64,000 nucleotides of DNA from Eleginops maclovinus (lineage: Eukaryota; Chordata; Actinopteri; Perciformes; Eleginopidae). Below are positions 39,014 to 50,495 of this stretch, piece by piece (position 1 is the first letter of the stretch; every line of letters starts with the position of its first letter). Position numbers and translations under genes: made by a program. The notes under the pieces were generated by a model that was not told the origin of the DNA, did no database searches, and saw nothing but the letters and a program-made list of their open reading frames with translations. The stretch spans positions 23,424,018 through 23,488,017 of the forward strand of contig NC_086355.1 in the NCBI RefSeq assembly GCF_036324505.1. Reading direction: 5' to 3'.

Positions 39014-40515
39014 CCTCCGCCATCCTCCATCCGTCTCTCCTCCACCTTCTGAATTCATCACCAGACATTCGCCTTCACATCTTACGTTTATAACCAAGCT
39101 GCCGCGTCGGGGAGATGGAACGGAGCAGTGAGACATTGTTTCTTTTGTTTTTCATACTTTCTATGCATGTTTTATCTTTGCTTATGTATGTGCTTTTGGG
39201 TTTGTTGTTTGTAAATGGGTTTTTAAAACGGCCTTTTAACTGGGCATATGTGCTTTTATATGTGCTGCAATCGTAAGTCATTTGTGCTCATGTGCTTTCC
39301 TGTGCTTATGTGCTCTTGTATGTTCTCTTTTAATGCTATCAACCTGCCAGGGGCTGCAGATGAAAATTAGCCTCTATGGCTAAATCTGGCACATTTACAT
39401 GATGGACTCAAGTGCTCATGTTAATTAATGCACATTGTACCGTCCAAAAGTAAAAAAATACAAATACTTTCTCACAAGGCCGTTATCACAGGAGTCTCTG
39501 GTGAAATACATGCAACAAAAAAAAAGATGGAAAAGGACTTGATGCAGAGGATGAAAGGCATTGTGGGGGATTGGAACAGATTAGTGCAGGGGAAGCAGTT
39601 ACTTAGAGTGCATGGTGGTAGTTTTTGGGGTGATAAGTGAACAGAGGGCTGCGGGGGCGTGGTGTGTCTGAAAGGGGATTGATGAGTCGGCGAGCGGGCC
39701 CCGCTGCAGCAGCAGCATGGGGAGACAGATCCCCGCCATAATCTGGGAATGAGTTACACATCCTCCCCTGCGACCCGGCCCCTGTCACACACCCCGGCTG
39801 AGTGATAAGAGCTGTCCAGTCGCACCGCCCGGGGGACGTTTGTACAGGGGACATAAATGTTAAAACTTGGTGGAGGGGGTTTTATCGGTGATTTAGTGGA
39901 TTTTCATGCACATTTGTTCCGAAAAACTTATTTCAGAAAGAAAACCAATACTGGCTCTGAGAATAAGTTGACATTAGTGTAAAGGGTATAACCAAGCTGA
40001 TGGAATATTTGATGACAATGCATGTTCAATCCACAGAGACACTGTGGCGCTGCATCATTTCATTAATTACATTATGCATCAACACTGCAGTCAATTATTT
40101 TGATAATATAGTTATCATTTATGTTAAACAGAGAGGGTCATTTAGATGTATGCCAAAGTTCAACTACTTTAAATGTGTGCTCTTCACCAACAGCAAACTT
40201 TGACTTGACATGGCTTAATGTTGAAATGTAATGTTGAAAAATGCTCAACTGAATGATTTTATTTTCCTTCTGGAGCGCTGCCAAACTGTTATGAATAATT
40301 GATAACATAACCCGGATGAGTGCAACATCTCCATAATCTAATGCACTTAAAATGGAGAAATCTTTAAATCCAGATGAGAGAAATTTTATAAAAAAATAAT
40401 TTGTCATGCACAAGTAACTTAATAGTTTCCTCACTTCATTCCCAGTATATCTCTTATTTTTCTCCCTGCAGCTTTGCAAAAGTTTCTGATGGACAAATCT
40501 TTCATTTATGTGCTT
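39014..40515. other. No gene recognised; GC-rich patch
   Basis: The stretch at 39640-39845 is GC-rich (for example GAGCGGGCCCCGCTGCAGCA and CACCGCCCGGGGGACG), unlike its surroundings, and contains an AATCTGGGAATGAG segment. It might be a regulatory block. No coding evidence on either strand. Confidence 0.35.
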
Positions 40516-41010
40516 ATCTTAAAAGAGCCCATTTTTCCTTGTGAAATATTAGTATAAATATGTGTTAGTCTATAGTATTCTTACAAATAACCTCTTTTTT
40601 TATGCCATCTGCCCTGTTTTAAACATTTTTTCTCCTGATTGATAACTTTGTGATGAAGGAGTATCGAACAAAGGGTTTTATTACACAGATTAGTTGAATA
40701 CTCCATTCTGATTGGTCGATTTGGACATTTCAGAGGTTGTTAATACTCGATAACTCACCACTGGTAACCGTAACATGACTGTTGCTTAGGAGGGTCAAGG
40801 GACAATGCGCAGTCATATCAATCCGCAGAAAGAAGTCTAGTCACTTTATCGTCAACAGACATTGTTTTCCTCCATCACAAAACACCAAGGAATAGTTTTT
40901 GATTATTCATTTTCATATTTGTGTAGAGCACATAACTGTGGATCCATGATGGCCAAACTGTAAAGAAGAGAAAAATACTATAATAGAAGGAAAGAGAGTA
41001 AAAGACAGAG
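40516..41010. repeat. Interspersed repeat D, copy 2
   Basis: Same orientation as copy 1 at 38318, without X on either side. It shows that D is a separate repeat and not part of X. Confidence 0.75.
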
Positions 41011-42828
41011 CGCTGGACGTCAGACCAAACCACAGAAGAAGATAGACTGGACGTGAACACTAAAGGGACAAAAGGAGGAGACAAACAGGAAGTAAACACT
41101 GAAGGGAACAGCAGAAGAAGACAGAAAGGAAGTAAACACCGAAGGGAACACAGTATGGAATTTGGCAGTGTTAAAGACTGGTAAATGAAAAAAAAGCACA
41201 TTATCCCTTACTTGTTTAACTATTATTGAAACAGAATTGTAATCTGTACATTTAAGTTGTGTTGTCTTCAAAACAAACAGCAAATACACATGTTGTGTTT
41301 TCCTGAAATTAAGAAGTGTCTCCTCTGCGAGATCACAATTTAAATCGTTTGAAAGACTTAGTTTCTGTTTAAATTCAGGCATTGTATAAACAGATGTCAT
41401 CGGGTTATCCTTCATTGATATTCAAACTCATAACTCATGTAACGGCGTTTTGAGGAACAAGATTTAATAACACTGGTTTACAGAGAGCAGGATGAATTAA
41501 AGATAGATACACAGCCTAAATCAATTTTAAAATGAATAATCACAATAAACTGAATTTTTAATAGTTTCTTTTTGTCTATAAGAAATATATGGAAATTAAT
41601 GAATAAATGCTACTGAAAAAAAACAAACATCTGAGATGTTGTGTCAGGGGAAAGGAATGCCTCCTTGCACTTGGAGGGTTAACTGTGAAGGAGAAGATGA
41701 TTTGAGACTCAGTTCATTATTCACCAAATCTTCATAGTGACATTATTATTATCATATTGTTTCACCCCATAGCTGTGTGTAGCCTGTAGCAACACTTTGC
41801 CTTGTTAAACAGTAAATATTAACATAAAAATGAAACAACACAACCCTAACAAAACGATTGATTCCTTCAAAAAACAAAACACTTGTTTACCAGTTGGCCA
41901 TCGTCCACTTAAAGACCTGTTCTTTTATTTGTTTCCGTTCTTAGATAGCTGCGGAGAAAGGGGAGTCTGTGCATGAGTAATAGAAAACTTCAGAGAGCTT
42001 TTATGATCAATACAGAATCACTCTGGAGTTACATTCCTGTAAGTCAGATATACCGCTTTAATTATTTACATTTCGTTCAATAATATATTGTAGATAAACA
42101 ACGGTGACCTTTGTTAATGCAGGGTTCCTTTTATCTGGGTTTGTTTGTTTTTTTTATAAATCAGAGTTTCACTTTACTTAAACCCTGAAATACAACAGGG
42201 TCCAACACTTTGTTTATTTATGATCTAATGGTGGCAACCGCCCATTGTGATGTGGCCCCTATCTGAGGCTCTTTACCCCCGCCTGTTGCTTTCCTCTCTT
42301 TCCAGCGCCACACAAACACCACTGCTTTCTTTACCAATGTATTTATAGTGTCAGGAAGTTTTTGTAGCCTGTGTTTCATCTATAGAAAGTAGAAAAGACT
42401 GGAGCAGAATGAGATAGCTCCTCCTAAAGCGCCTGAAAGCTGGTCGATGATTTATCCCCGGCCTGGTAGCAGACCATTGTATAGGGTGGGCTTATTTTTT
42501 TGATAGCCTTTGTTATGAGACATGGTTTCACCATTTAGCAGATATATAATACGTCTGTTATTTTCTCAGCTGCTTCATAACCACTGATTATTTGGAGGAT
42601 GATTTCAAAGTCTCGCCTAGAAGTGTGCACATTCTTTGCTCTGGGTTTAACTCTGGCCTCGGTTTTTCTGGCATGGGTCAGCTCGTCATCTGGCTGGCTG
42701 AACTCCACCGCCTGTGAGTCTGAGCAGATATGGAACCAGTCTCTGTTTGTCTGAGGGGAGAGCACAGCTGATAAGAGTCAGATTGGACAGTGAATTGTTA
42801 TATTTCCCTCAAAAAAACAGTGGTGTTT
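41011..42828. other. No gene recognised
   Basis: 41030-41165 holds short imperfect repeats of AACACTRAAGGGA, GGAAGTAAACAC and AGAAGACAGA. The rest has nothing supported. The minus-strand frames here are readings of these purine-rich repeats. Confidence 0.4.
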
Positions 42829-43162
<334 letters not shown>

Positions 43163-43165
43163 TCA

Positions 43166-44385
43166 AATGTCTTAATGTTTCAAGGTTTCAAGGGTAAAAT
43201 TGTCATAAGCAGCAATACAGTATTTGTTTCAATAAATTTATGAGCGTGCTCCAACTTATTATTTCAGTGTGCGATAATAAGCAGACGTAAAAGTGAAAGA
43301 TATTTTAGCATTCAACGTAAAGTTGGGAATTTTCTTATGCACGTTTGCGTCATTGGAAGTATTTTTATTTACACTGTTTGAAAATGAGGTGGTATGAGAA
43401 CAATGCTAGATATTAAAAAAATATATATAATGTATAATATATAAAATTATGAGTACTGTATACACAGGTTTGTATGGCATGTGTCTGCAATTTTATAATC
43501 AATCATATTTGTTGCTTTAATCAAGGATGTAGTATAAGTCATTGTCCGGCCAGGAGGCAGCACTCTTATTAAGCCGTATCAGACTTCTCTAAGTCTAGAT
43601 TTATGCACGAAATGCATCAGAATCACGTCACCAGTCGCAGCCCGAAACTGATCTGTTGTGTGTGTGCCTTTCACTCCTAACCAGGCCTTTTTTTCTCTAA
43701 GTACCCGTGGTGTATAGTGTCACATATCAACATGGATGGCAATTTCCGTTTTTCTGGTGTTTGTCATGAGCAGTATTACACACCTCTTGAAGATTCGGAT
43801 AGAGGTGTGTGAATGCAATACAGGTTGATCAGCCATTCAGTACTTCCGATGTGTGCACTAAAGTTGCAATTATCTTGGAGTCACATGTTGAACTCCGCAG
43901 CTGAGAATTCAAGACGTTCTTAGTGTCCAAACGCTTATATGTACATCCATGGTGTGATTGTATTTCGGTTCCTCCAATGATAGTTAATACCAGAACCGAG
44001 CTGTGCTTCACCCCAGGAGTCCGTCGATGGAATTTGTGATGTGTACCTCTGCCTCTCCTGTGTGACATATCAGTCCTCTGAGCTGACGTCAGAACGGACG
44101 ACGTTTTGTCCTGGCACCAAGATCGTCAGGGCTCCTGAACCCTTTGTAGCCTGTTGCCACGTTCTGTATCTAGGCCGACTGACGGTCGTGTCCCATCAGC
44201 CAAACCTGATGATGTGTAAGAAGTATTACGGTCCACGATCCATAGTGCATTAGAACGGGAGAAGAGAGTGGAGCGGATCACACAAGGCTTTTGAGAAAAC
44301 AACTCAGTGTTGGGGTTTAGTCATGTGAGGTTGTCAGAGTTCCAACCGCACTGACTGGTCTGCCTGTAGAAGACTTCAGATCCAA
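43166..44385. repeat. Old tandem duplication, left copy
   Basis: About 1.2 kb that align, with gaps, to 44618-46085. Collinear anchors are CAGCACTCTTAT (43558 and 45064), TTTCACTCCTAACC-type, GATTGTATTT, CTTCACCCCAG, CTCCTGAACCCT and AAGAAGTATTACGGTC (44218 and 45882). Identity is patchy, so the duplication is old. Frames in the two copies do not agree, so no shared protein is evident. Confidence 0.75.
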
Positions 44386-44617
44386 ACACAGAGGGTGCGT
44401 GAAGCCCACAGGTCCCTGAGCTTAATGATGAGCTTGGTGGGCACAATGGTGTTGAATGCTGAACTGTAGTCAATGAACAGCATTCTCCATAGTGTTCCTC
44501 TGGTCCAGGTGGGAGAGGGCAGTGTGGAGGGTGAGGGAGATGGCATCATCCGTGGACCTGTTTGCTCTGTAGGCAAACTGCAGGGGGTCCAGTGAGTCAG
44601 GGAGGGTGGAGGTGATA
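44386..44617 (-). pseudogene. LINE reverse-transcriptase fragment
   Basis: Reading on the minus strand gives [18 protein letters not shown] and then, after a frameshift, [19 protein letters not shown]. The latter is the RT palm segment with the catalytic-type F-I-D-Y-S-S-A-F motif of Jockey/CR1-like LINEs (L2/Rex1 type). Both ends are truncated, and the frameshift lies between LDQRNT and MLFID. It sits exactly at the junction of the two duplicated blocks. Confidence 0.88.
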
Positions 44618-46085
44618 AAAATGTTTTAATGGTTAAGAAAAAACAATACATAAAAGTGGCAATACTTTTTTTTATCTACTAAATTGTTGTGAGCTTCTCG
44701 CAGCGTTTTTATTTGCAGTGCTTCGTTTATGCAGCGCTTATAGTGAACAGTTTGCATGTTCCGTAAAGTTGGCGAATGTTTTCTTCATGCAGCGCTTTTG
44801 CTGTCCAGTTGGTGAATTGTGTTTTTTTTATCTCCATGATTTTTGAAACTGCAGCGTGTTTCTCTGAATGGTGGTTAATACAAGCTTGAGAGATTAAAAA
44901 AAAAAATATATACACCTTCAAATCATAAATAAAAACCTTACTGAGTCTGTAGGCCACAGGTTCTATTTTCTGCAATTTTCCATAATCAAATGGACATACT
45001 TTGATTGCTTTTAATCAAGGGAGCCCTAGTAATAAGGTCAGGGTTGTCCGGGGGCAGAACGGCCAGCACTCTTATCTCATCAGCCTCGCACGTCTTCTAC
45101 AATTTAGATTTTTATAAAGAAATGTAACATCAAATCAAGCACCAGTCACCAGCCAGTATAAGCTGAGCTGTTTTTGTTTGACTTCACTCCTAACCTAGCG
45201 TCTTCATTTTCTATCTCTAAATGTACCCGATAAGTGCATTAGTGCAACATTTGGATCAACATGTTCTGTCATTATTCCTGTATTTTTCTGTTTTTGTACA
45301 TTAGCAGGAATATAGCACAACATGCAAATTTGAAATTGCAGAAAGAGATGTGTGAAGGAAATAATATTTGTCACCTTTTTGCATCTTCACGCAAAAATTT
45401 GTTTTTTGCCAACAAATTGCTTTTATTGTGAAAGTGCCACATTTTGTAATACTGCAAATGTAATATTTCAATACTTTCATTAGTGCTCCAAACGCTAAAA
45501 TAATATTTGTTTACATTTCTCTTTGATAGGTAGTGATTGTATTTGAATACAATCTTCCAAATGATCACTTTAATACAACACAGATGCTTGCTTTCACCCC
45601 AGTATCTGTAACCGTTCCCCTTAGAGGACATTTTCCCTGACTGGAACGCATTGAACCTCTCCTGGTCTGTGACTCATCGGTCCATCCATGAAGCTCCATC
45701 CACCCCGACACGGACGGCAACAAAGACATTTTGTCCCATCAGCAAGAGCTTCTTCTAATTGCCTCCTGAACCCTGTGGAGCAAATTAAAAAGTTTGCCAC
45801 ATTTTGCTTACTTGCTTTTCACTTTGTTCCACAGCAGCACCTGCTCCCATCACTCTTCACCCTGAGCCCTTGATGTGGATAAAGAAGTATTACGGTCTGC
45901 ACAAATGTGACTCCACTAGTGGCATTACACAGCGGAGGAGAATGTAGAAGTGTGAGCGGGATTCATCAGCAAGGTCTTTTTGAGACAAACAAACTCATTG
46001 ATTGGGTTTATCATTGATTTTTGTTTCTTTGTCAGAGTTATAAACCCATCTGACATTTCTAGCTTGATTAGCAAAGACTTTCCTA
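44618..46085. repeat. Old tandem duplication, right copy
   Basis: Aligns with 43166-44385 through the listed anchors, starting with AAAATGTTTTAATGG and ending near AAAGACTTTCCTATAAACACA. It is longer than the left copy because of several insertions. Confidence 0.75.
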
Positions 46086-46167
46086 TAAACACACTGCAAC
46101 AAACAATATCAGTGTTCACTTGGAGCGTTCAAAGTTCCCTTTTGGCTCTGTTTTGGTCTCCACCAAC

Positions 46168-47638
46168 TAGGGTGACCAGGTTTATCGCTTTGTGCGGGAC
46201 AGCACAGCATGTTCATCATTTGTCCCACACATTTAGTCGATGTACCACATTTGTTTGACAGTTGCCCATTTAAAACTTGGCTTTTACCCAAAACTGATGG
46301 AAAACAAGAGGGCTATCACCATTAGCTGTGTCGGATGTCAATCAATCAACAGAGGAATGTATTTACTTATAGGTGTAGCCATGGAGGGCGACTCACAGAG
46401 AATTTTTGTGAGATTTGCCCGCATTTTTTTTCATTGCGCACTGTAGGGTTCTAAATGCTACAGTAGGAATAAGCTAAAAGAGTCAGAGAAACTTCTCATC
46501 TAAGATGAACAGGATTTATTAATACAATCAAATGATAAGTTTATAATGTTTGCTCGGCCGAGGTCTTCTCCTATTTAACTGCTCCACAGTCCTCTTTCCA
46601 GTGGTAAGCTGTCTACAGCGTCGTAGGAAGAAGGACTGTTCTCAAACTTTTAGAATTGTTTTCTACTCTAAGGTCCTTTCGGTCTCATCTTCTCTTATTG
46701 GTTAGTAGCAACGGGGCGGGTCTTCGGCATATCTGACTTCGTCATGTTCTTCTGTCTCCTTCTATTGGCTGACGTCGACGGAGGTGGGTCCATGGCATGT
46801 TCTGCTTAGCCCTCTCATGATGTCATTATTTATGATTTCTTATTATACAATTCTTCTGAGGTTTATTGGTTATTAAACACGTAATAGAATTAATGCAGCG
46901 TCAATGAGTGAGAGGTAGAGGTGCTGTGTTTAGTATGTAACTCCACGCATCATTCTCCCTCTACTTATACAATATAAGATAAATGTTACATGAGGCTACA
47001 AACAATAACATCCGGTACGACCAGAAGTTCAAAATCTGGTCTGTTGGGAAACAGTGAATTATATCATCTAATGTTTCAATATATTGATTTATTCTCACAG
47101 CAATGACGTGAATATGTTTTGAAGAGATACGTCCCCAAACTCACAAGGAACGCCTGGCTCATGAAGAAACTTATGGATATGTGGATTTATCCTTCCTGAA
47201 ACCAAAAGAACATTTCCAAACAGATGAGGTAACAGCAGATGGTTTAATAAACGTTTACAGCACTCTGCAACACTCGGTCCCACAGGTCAGCAGACAGTGA
47301 GCTAGCTCTGCTCATTTTTCCAGAATCGGAGATCATAAGAAAATACGAGAATATTTACAGATGATAATTTGTTAGAAAAAAACACAATTTAAAACAAATT
47401 TATTTAATTCCTTCACGTGCATAGTTGGTGCAAACAATTAAACCATTGTAAAGCATTGGTATTTATATTCATAGGCAAATAGTTTCAATAAAAATGTATA
47501 TTTTTAAGGGTTAGATAGACATTAGATTTCAATTTAAACTAGCTCTTAGCAAACTATTTCTCAGTAACATGTCCCGCATTGTCCCGCACAAACATACTCT
47601 TTGTCCCACATAAGGTTTGTTGGCACCTGGTCACCCTA
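46168..47638. mobile_element. hAT-type DNA element with nested LTR
   Basis: The termini are TAGGGTGACCAGGT at the left and, inverted, ACCTGGTCACCCTA at the right: 14 bp, perfect, of the YARNG type found in hAT elements. The flanks CCACCAAC (46160-46167) and CCACCGAC (47639-47646) agree at 7 of 8 positions, as expected for an 8-bp hAT target duplication. Both subterminal regions contain TGTGCGGGACA. Without the nested LTR the element is about 813 bp. No transposase frame can be seen, so it is non-autonomous. Confidence 0.85.
46442..47099 (-). mobile_element. Solo LTR (LTR2) nested in the hAT element
   Basis: The 658-bp unit is the reverse-oriented sister of LTR1. On the minus strand it starts TGTGAGAATAAATC and ends AGAACCCTACA. 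The same TATA-like and AATAAA sites are present. The flanks GCAC and GCAA agree at 3 of 4 positions, a decayed target duplication. It is inside 46168-47638, so it inserted after the hAT element. Confidence 0.88.
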
Positions 47639-47646
47639 CCACCGAC

Positions 47647-48220
47647 CCATGAGTAAAATGTCTGGGTGTTTTGCTGCTAAATGCTCTACTAGGCTCAGCA
47701 TCTATTCTTTAATGGAGTCTGTCTGCTCTAGCTGTTGAGCAGGTATTGAACTGTGGGTTTATCAGAGCTTTTCCACTGAACACAACAGCTAACTAACGGC
47801 AGTGTTAACTGTGGAGTTCTCTACAGTTATATAGTGATACGAGTGGCAATCAGTGCTTTTGAATTTTGTGAATTAAGCTGTATTCTTTGTGAGCACATTT
47901 CGTGATTGATCAGTCAGTGGCAAAACTAATAATCCTCGAGGTTTCAGAGTTTTTGAAATGGTCTCTTAGGATGTTGCATCTGTTGATTCTTTGAAATGAC
48001 AAGCTGGTAATACATTACATATAAAACCAACCATGGTTAATAAATGTAGCATTGGTATGTCTTTCATCAGATCTGTCGCTCAAGTGAAAAATTGATTTAC
48101 AGAAAAGGATAAAACAAGGGAGAACCTAACTAAAGAGTGCCCTAACTGAATCCATGACACGCAGTCGCTTTAGGGTTTAATGTGGGTTTTATTGGGCAAA
48201 CCAGGGCAGAGTGAAGACAG
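47647..48220. other. No gene; probable repeat tail at the right end
   Basis: The last 60 bp (GTGGGTTTTATTGGGCAAACC) look like the reverse of a 'gene-tail' type repeat with polyadenylation-like sites, which would be the target of the TTAA element that follows. Confidence 0.35.
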
Positions 48221-48224
48221 TTAA

Positions 48225-48244
48225 AGACCTCATGACACCTAGAG
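48225..48244 (+). repeat. Left terminal inverted repeat
   Basis: AGACCTCATGACACCTAGAG, matched by the inverted right end at 49680-49699; the first 14 positions are identical. Confidence 0.9.
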
Positions 48245-48515
48245 ACTACCTTTTTTTATTTAGTCTAAAATAACTTTTATTTTCGATTTGAAATACATAA
48301 TTGTGATAAATATGCCCGGTTCTCTGTTATTTTCGAAATTTGTACGCAAGCCACTGAAATCCACAGGCCAGTGTCTTGACAACGTTCCAACATAAAGATG
48401 ACGTATGCTCCGGAACGCTTTTAGACCTGATTGCACCTGCTGCCACCCTTGACCTTGATCATTTGTAGTCACAGTAAGTCGTACTCGCAGTTTTAGCATC
48501 TTTAAAGTTTTGTTC

Positions 48516-49436
48516 TTAATATTTTTGTGCGGTGCGCAGAACATGCAGATTCAGACAAACTGGCTCAAAGCCAGAATGTTCTGTGATGCAGCGGGTGTCT
48601 GCTCCCTCCTCCTCTCTCCTCTCGCACACTCTTGACTGTTCGCGGCAGCACACCGACTCCACTACCAGTGGCATTGGCTCACATCTCCCACAAGAACACC
48701 TAAAATATAACAGATAAAGGCAAGGGGCTTGAAACAATCTTACAATTGTCACAGAACTTTACAAAGTGTCAATGTCATGGGTTGATTCGCGTGAAAAGCC
48801 GACGTAGAACTAGCCTAATCGCGGAAGGATGGCCACTGGTCAGGAGCTAGGTTATAGCATAGGCTACTACTGGGTTATAGCATAGGCTACTGTATGAGTA
48901 TGACGCAGGGCAAACTAATATAGTAGACCTAATTGGTATTTTCATCGCTCTCAAAAAAAATAACATAACTAAATAAAGATTAAGACTATGACAAGCACCG
49001 GGAAACAACAATGGCCCTTTGCGATCTGTAGGCTAGTAATGGTGACTATTTGGCTAATTCTGGGAGGTGAGGAGGCAGACTGCACACACACATGCTCGCT
49101 GGTGCAAACGCTGGTTGTGGTGGATATTACAAAGTACAATATCTTACGGAGTGTTCATTGTCAGAAAAGTGAACAAGAAGGAAGTTACCATTCCACGTGC
49201 TGTAGTCTGCCAAAATCCATAGGCATCCGACCGTCTGCCACAGCAGCACCACCAACAGCGCCTTCTGCCTCGCCATCCGAACTTTCCGTAGAACCCTGTG
49301 GCTCCAACTCATCCAAGTATGGCTCGTATCTATAGGGCATAACGCCCCTCACATTGTCCTCCAGCATTGGGTCGGACTCTGCCACTTCGAAAAATGTGTC
49401 AGGATCCGAGGATGAATCGGAGTTGTCAGAATCCAT
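48516..49436 (-). CDS. Two-exon gene, P2X7-receptor ballast-domain-like protein, C-terminally truncated
   Basis: Exon 1 is 49436-49189 and exon 2 is 48699-48516, joined at GAATG|gtaact and ttttag|GTGTTC; the split codon becomes Trp83. The 143-residue product starts with an acidic, Ser/Asp/Glu-rich segment (MDSDNSDSSSDPDTFF) that contains PYRYEP near residue 53, as is common in free-standing fish members of this family. It is followed by a Cys-rich block: W83, C84, C86, C89, then ESVCCRE (97-103) and CITEHSGF (120-127), with C131 after it. This order (WCxCGxC..P...CC...CIT) is that of the Zn-binding intracellular domain of P2X7 receptors and of many uncharacterised fish proteins. Homologues continue for about 60-80 more residues; here TAA follows HVLRTAQKY. 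So the protein lacks the C-terminal half of the domain and is probably degenerate or partial. An in-frame upstream Met at 49493 is possible; I prefer the start at the acidic segment. No channel segment is present, so it is not a P2X receptor. Function unknown. Confidence 0.7.
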
Positions 49437-49679
49437 GTTGTTGACAGGTGTCAGGATAGTCGTGAGTGACAGGTGGGATAGTGTCTTGACCAAGGAGCCG
49501 TTCCGGAGTGTACGTCATAGGTCATGTGACTGACTAATAGGAAGGTCGGTAGCAGATCGCAAAAATCGCACTTTTAAAAGGCCGTACAAACTCAATTTCT
49601 CTATCATAATGATTAAAACCAACTTCAAGTGACTATTTTGTATGTGTACTTTCAATGTGTGTATGTATATTACTTTATT

Positions 49680-49699
49680 TTCCACGTGTCATGAGGTCT
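49680..49699 (-). repeat. Right terminal inverted repeat
   Basis: Read on the minus strand it is AGACCTCATGACACGTGGAA. It is followed on the plus strand by TTAA (49700-49703). Confidence 0.9.
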
Positions 49700-49703
49700 T
49701 TAA

Positions 49704-49895
49704 GGGTTCCAAACATGGGTATACAAACCAGGAATCCAGGAAGCAGGTGCCGGGGGAAGACGGGATGGGAACCAGGAAGGGCAGGCCAGGAGATAGGGAG
49801 CGGCTGGAAGGCACAACGAAGCTAGAACGGCAAGTGAGACAGCTGGACGTGGCAGGCAGGGAAGCAAGGGGGTGGATCTAACACAGGAAAAAAAC
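49704..49895. other. Purine-rich flank, probable repeat remnant
   Basis: AGGAATCCAGGAAGCAGGTG and GGAAGGCACAACGAAG type sequence, rich in AG. It is likely part of the repeat into which the TTAA element inserted. No coding support. Confidence 0.35.
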
Positions 49896-50483
49896 TGGGT
49901 AGTGTTCTTTTATTCGAAGTCCAGGAGTACATTTAAAAGAAAACGAAGTGATGTTCCTCATATAAGTTTTAAAAGGACTATTTAATAAAAGGATGCAGTA
50001 GTAGGTTTTACAAAAGTTTCACAGCTGTGGCTCAATAGCTCTTGAACACACTCGAACAGGCCCAAAAAATGGATTAGGGCTTACGAGGTGTTTACTGTCC
50101 GAGGGTCCGAGCAAAAAGAGACCGGTTCCTTAGTTACATTGCCCTTTGTCCAGAGGTCGCCTCTTCCTATTGGTCGCCTCAAAGCATAACAGTACTTCCG
50201 GTCAGTTTAGTGAATACGTGGCATTGGGTTGTCTCCCTCCCTAGGGTATTACAGCGTCAATAAGGAGAATCAGACATTGTGTGTTTAATGTATAACTCCA
50301 CAAGTAATTCTCCCTATTAACTCTTTGTCCACATTCTGTCCACTGTCTGCTAAAACCGGCAGTTTTCTCCCGTCCGGAATCTAGCGTCATCAGTGCCCCA
50401 TACATCCGGTTACAAAAATAAAATGTTTTTTCAAAATAAGACAGTGTTGTAGTTACTCTTAATATTGATTATTATGTCTTACA
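49896..50483 (-). mobile_element. Related, diverged LTR (LTR3)
   Basis: On the minus strand it starts TGTAAGACATAATAATC and ends GAACACTACCCA. It shares with LTR1 and LTR2 the TCAATAAGGAGAAT-type/GCGTCAATGAG region, TGTATAACTCCAC/TGTAACTCCAC and ATTCTCCCTA/ATTCTCCCTC, CATCCGGT, and the AATATTGATTAT/AATATATTGATT start region. It is 588 bp by my boundaries; the CA end is approximate. No target duplication is visible. Confidence 0.7.
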
Positions 50484-50495
50484 ATTCCCTCCTTA
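50484..50495 (-). other. Candidate polypurine tract next to LTR3
   Basis: On the minus strand AAGGAGGGAAT lies directly before the TGTAAG start of LTR3, where a polypurine tract would prime plus-strand synthesis upstream of a 3' LTR. This suggests LTR3 is a 3' LTR with some internal sequence to its right, not a solo LTR. Confidence 0.5.

Larger units (their letters stand above)
48225..49699 (-). mobile_element. TTAA-flanked TIR element carrying a P2X7-ballast-like gene
   Basis: This 1,475-bp element has termini AGACCTCATGACACCTAGAG (48225-48244) and, inverted, AGACCTCATGACACGTGGAA (49699-49680): 14 bp perfect, then partial. TTAA lies at 48221-48224 and 49700-49703, as expected of a TTAA-targeting DNA transposon (piggyBac and Kolobok superfamilies do this). 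A subterminal inverted motif, GACGTATGCTCCGGAACG at 48400-48417 and its near-complement CGTTCCGGAGTGTACGTC at 49499-49516, lies about 180 bp from each end. The two-exon minus-strand gene sits between. I see no transposase frame in the element. Confidence 0.85.

Noticed and set aside
41020..41415. Minus-strand Ser/Phe-rich frame of 131 codons
   Set aside because: It is produced by purine-rich short repeats on the plus strand (AACACTRAAGGGA units).
48260..48544. 94-codon minus-strand frame after the P2X7-like exon, as the missing C-terminus
   Set aside because: Its peptide shows none of the Tyr/Arg/Trp-rich pattern expected for the rest of the domain, and no splice signals link it to exon 2.
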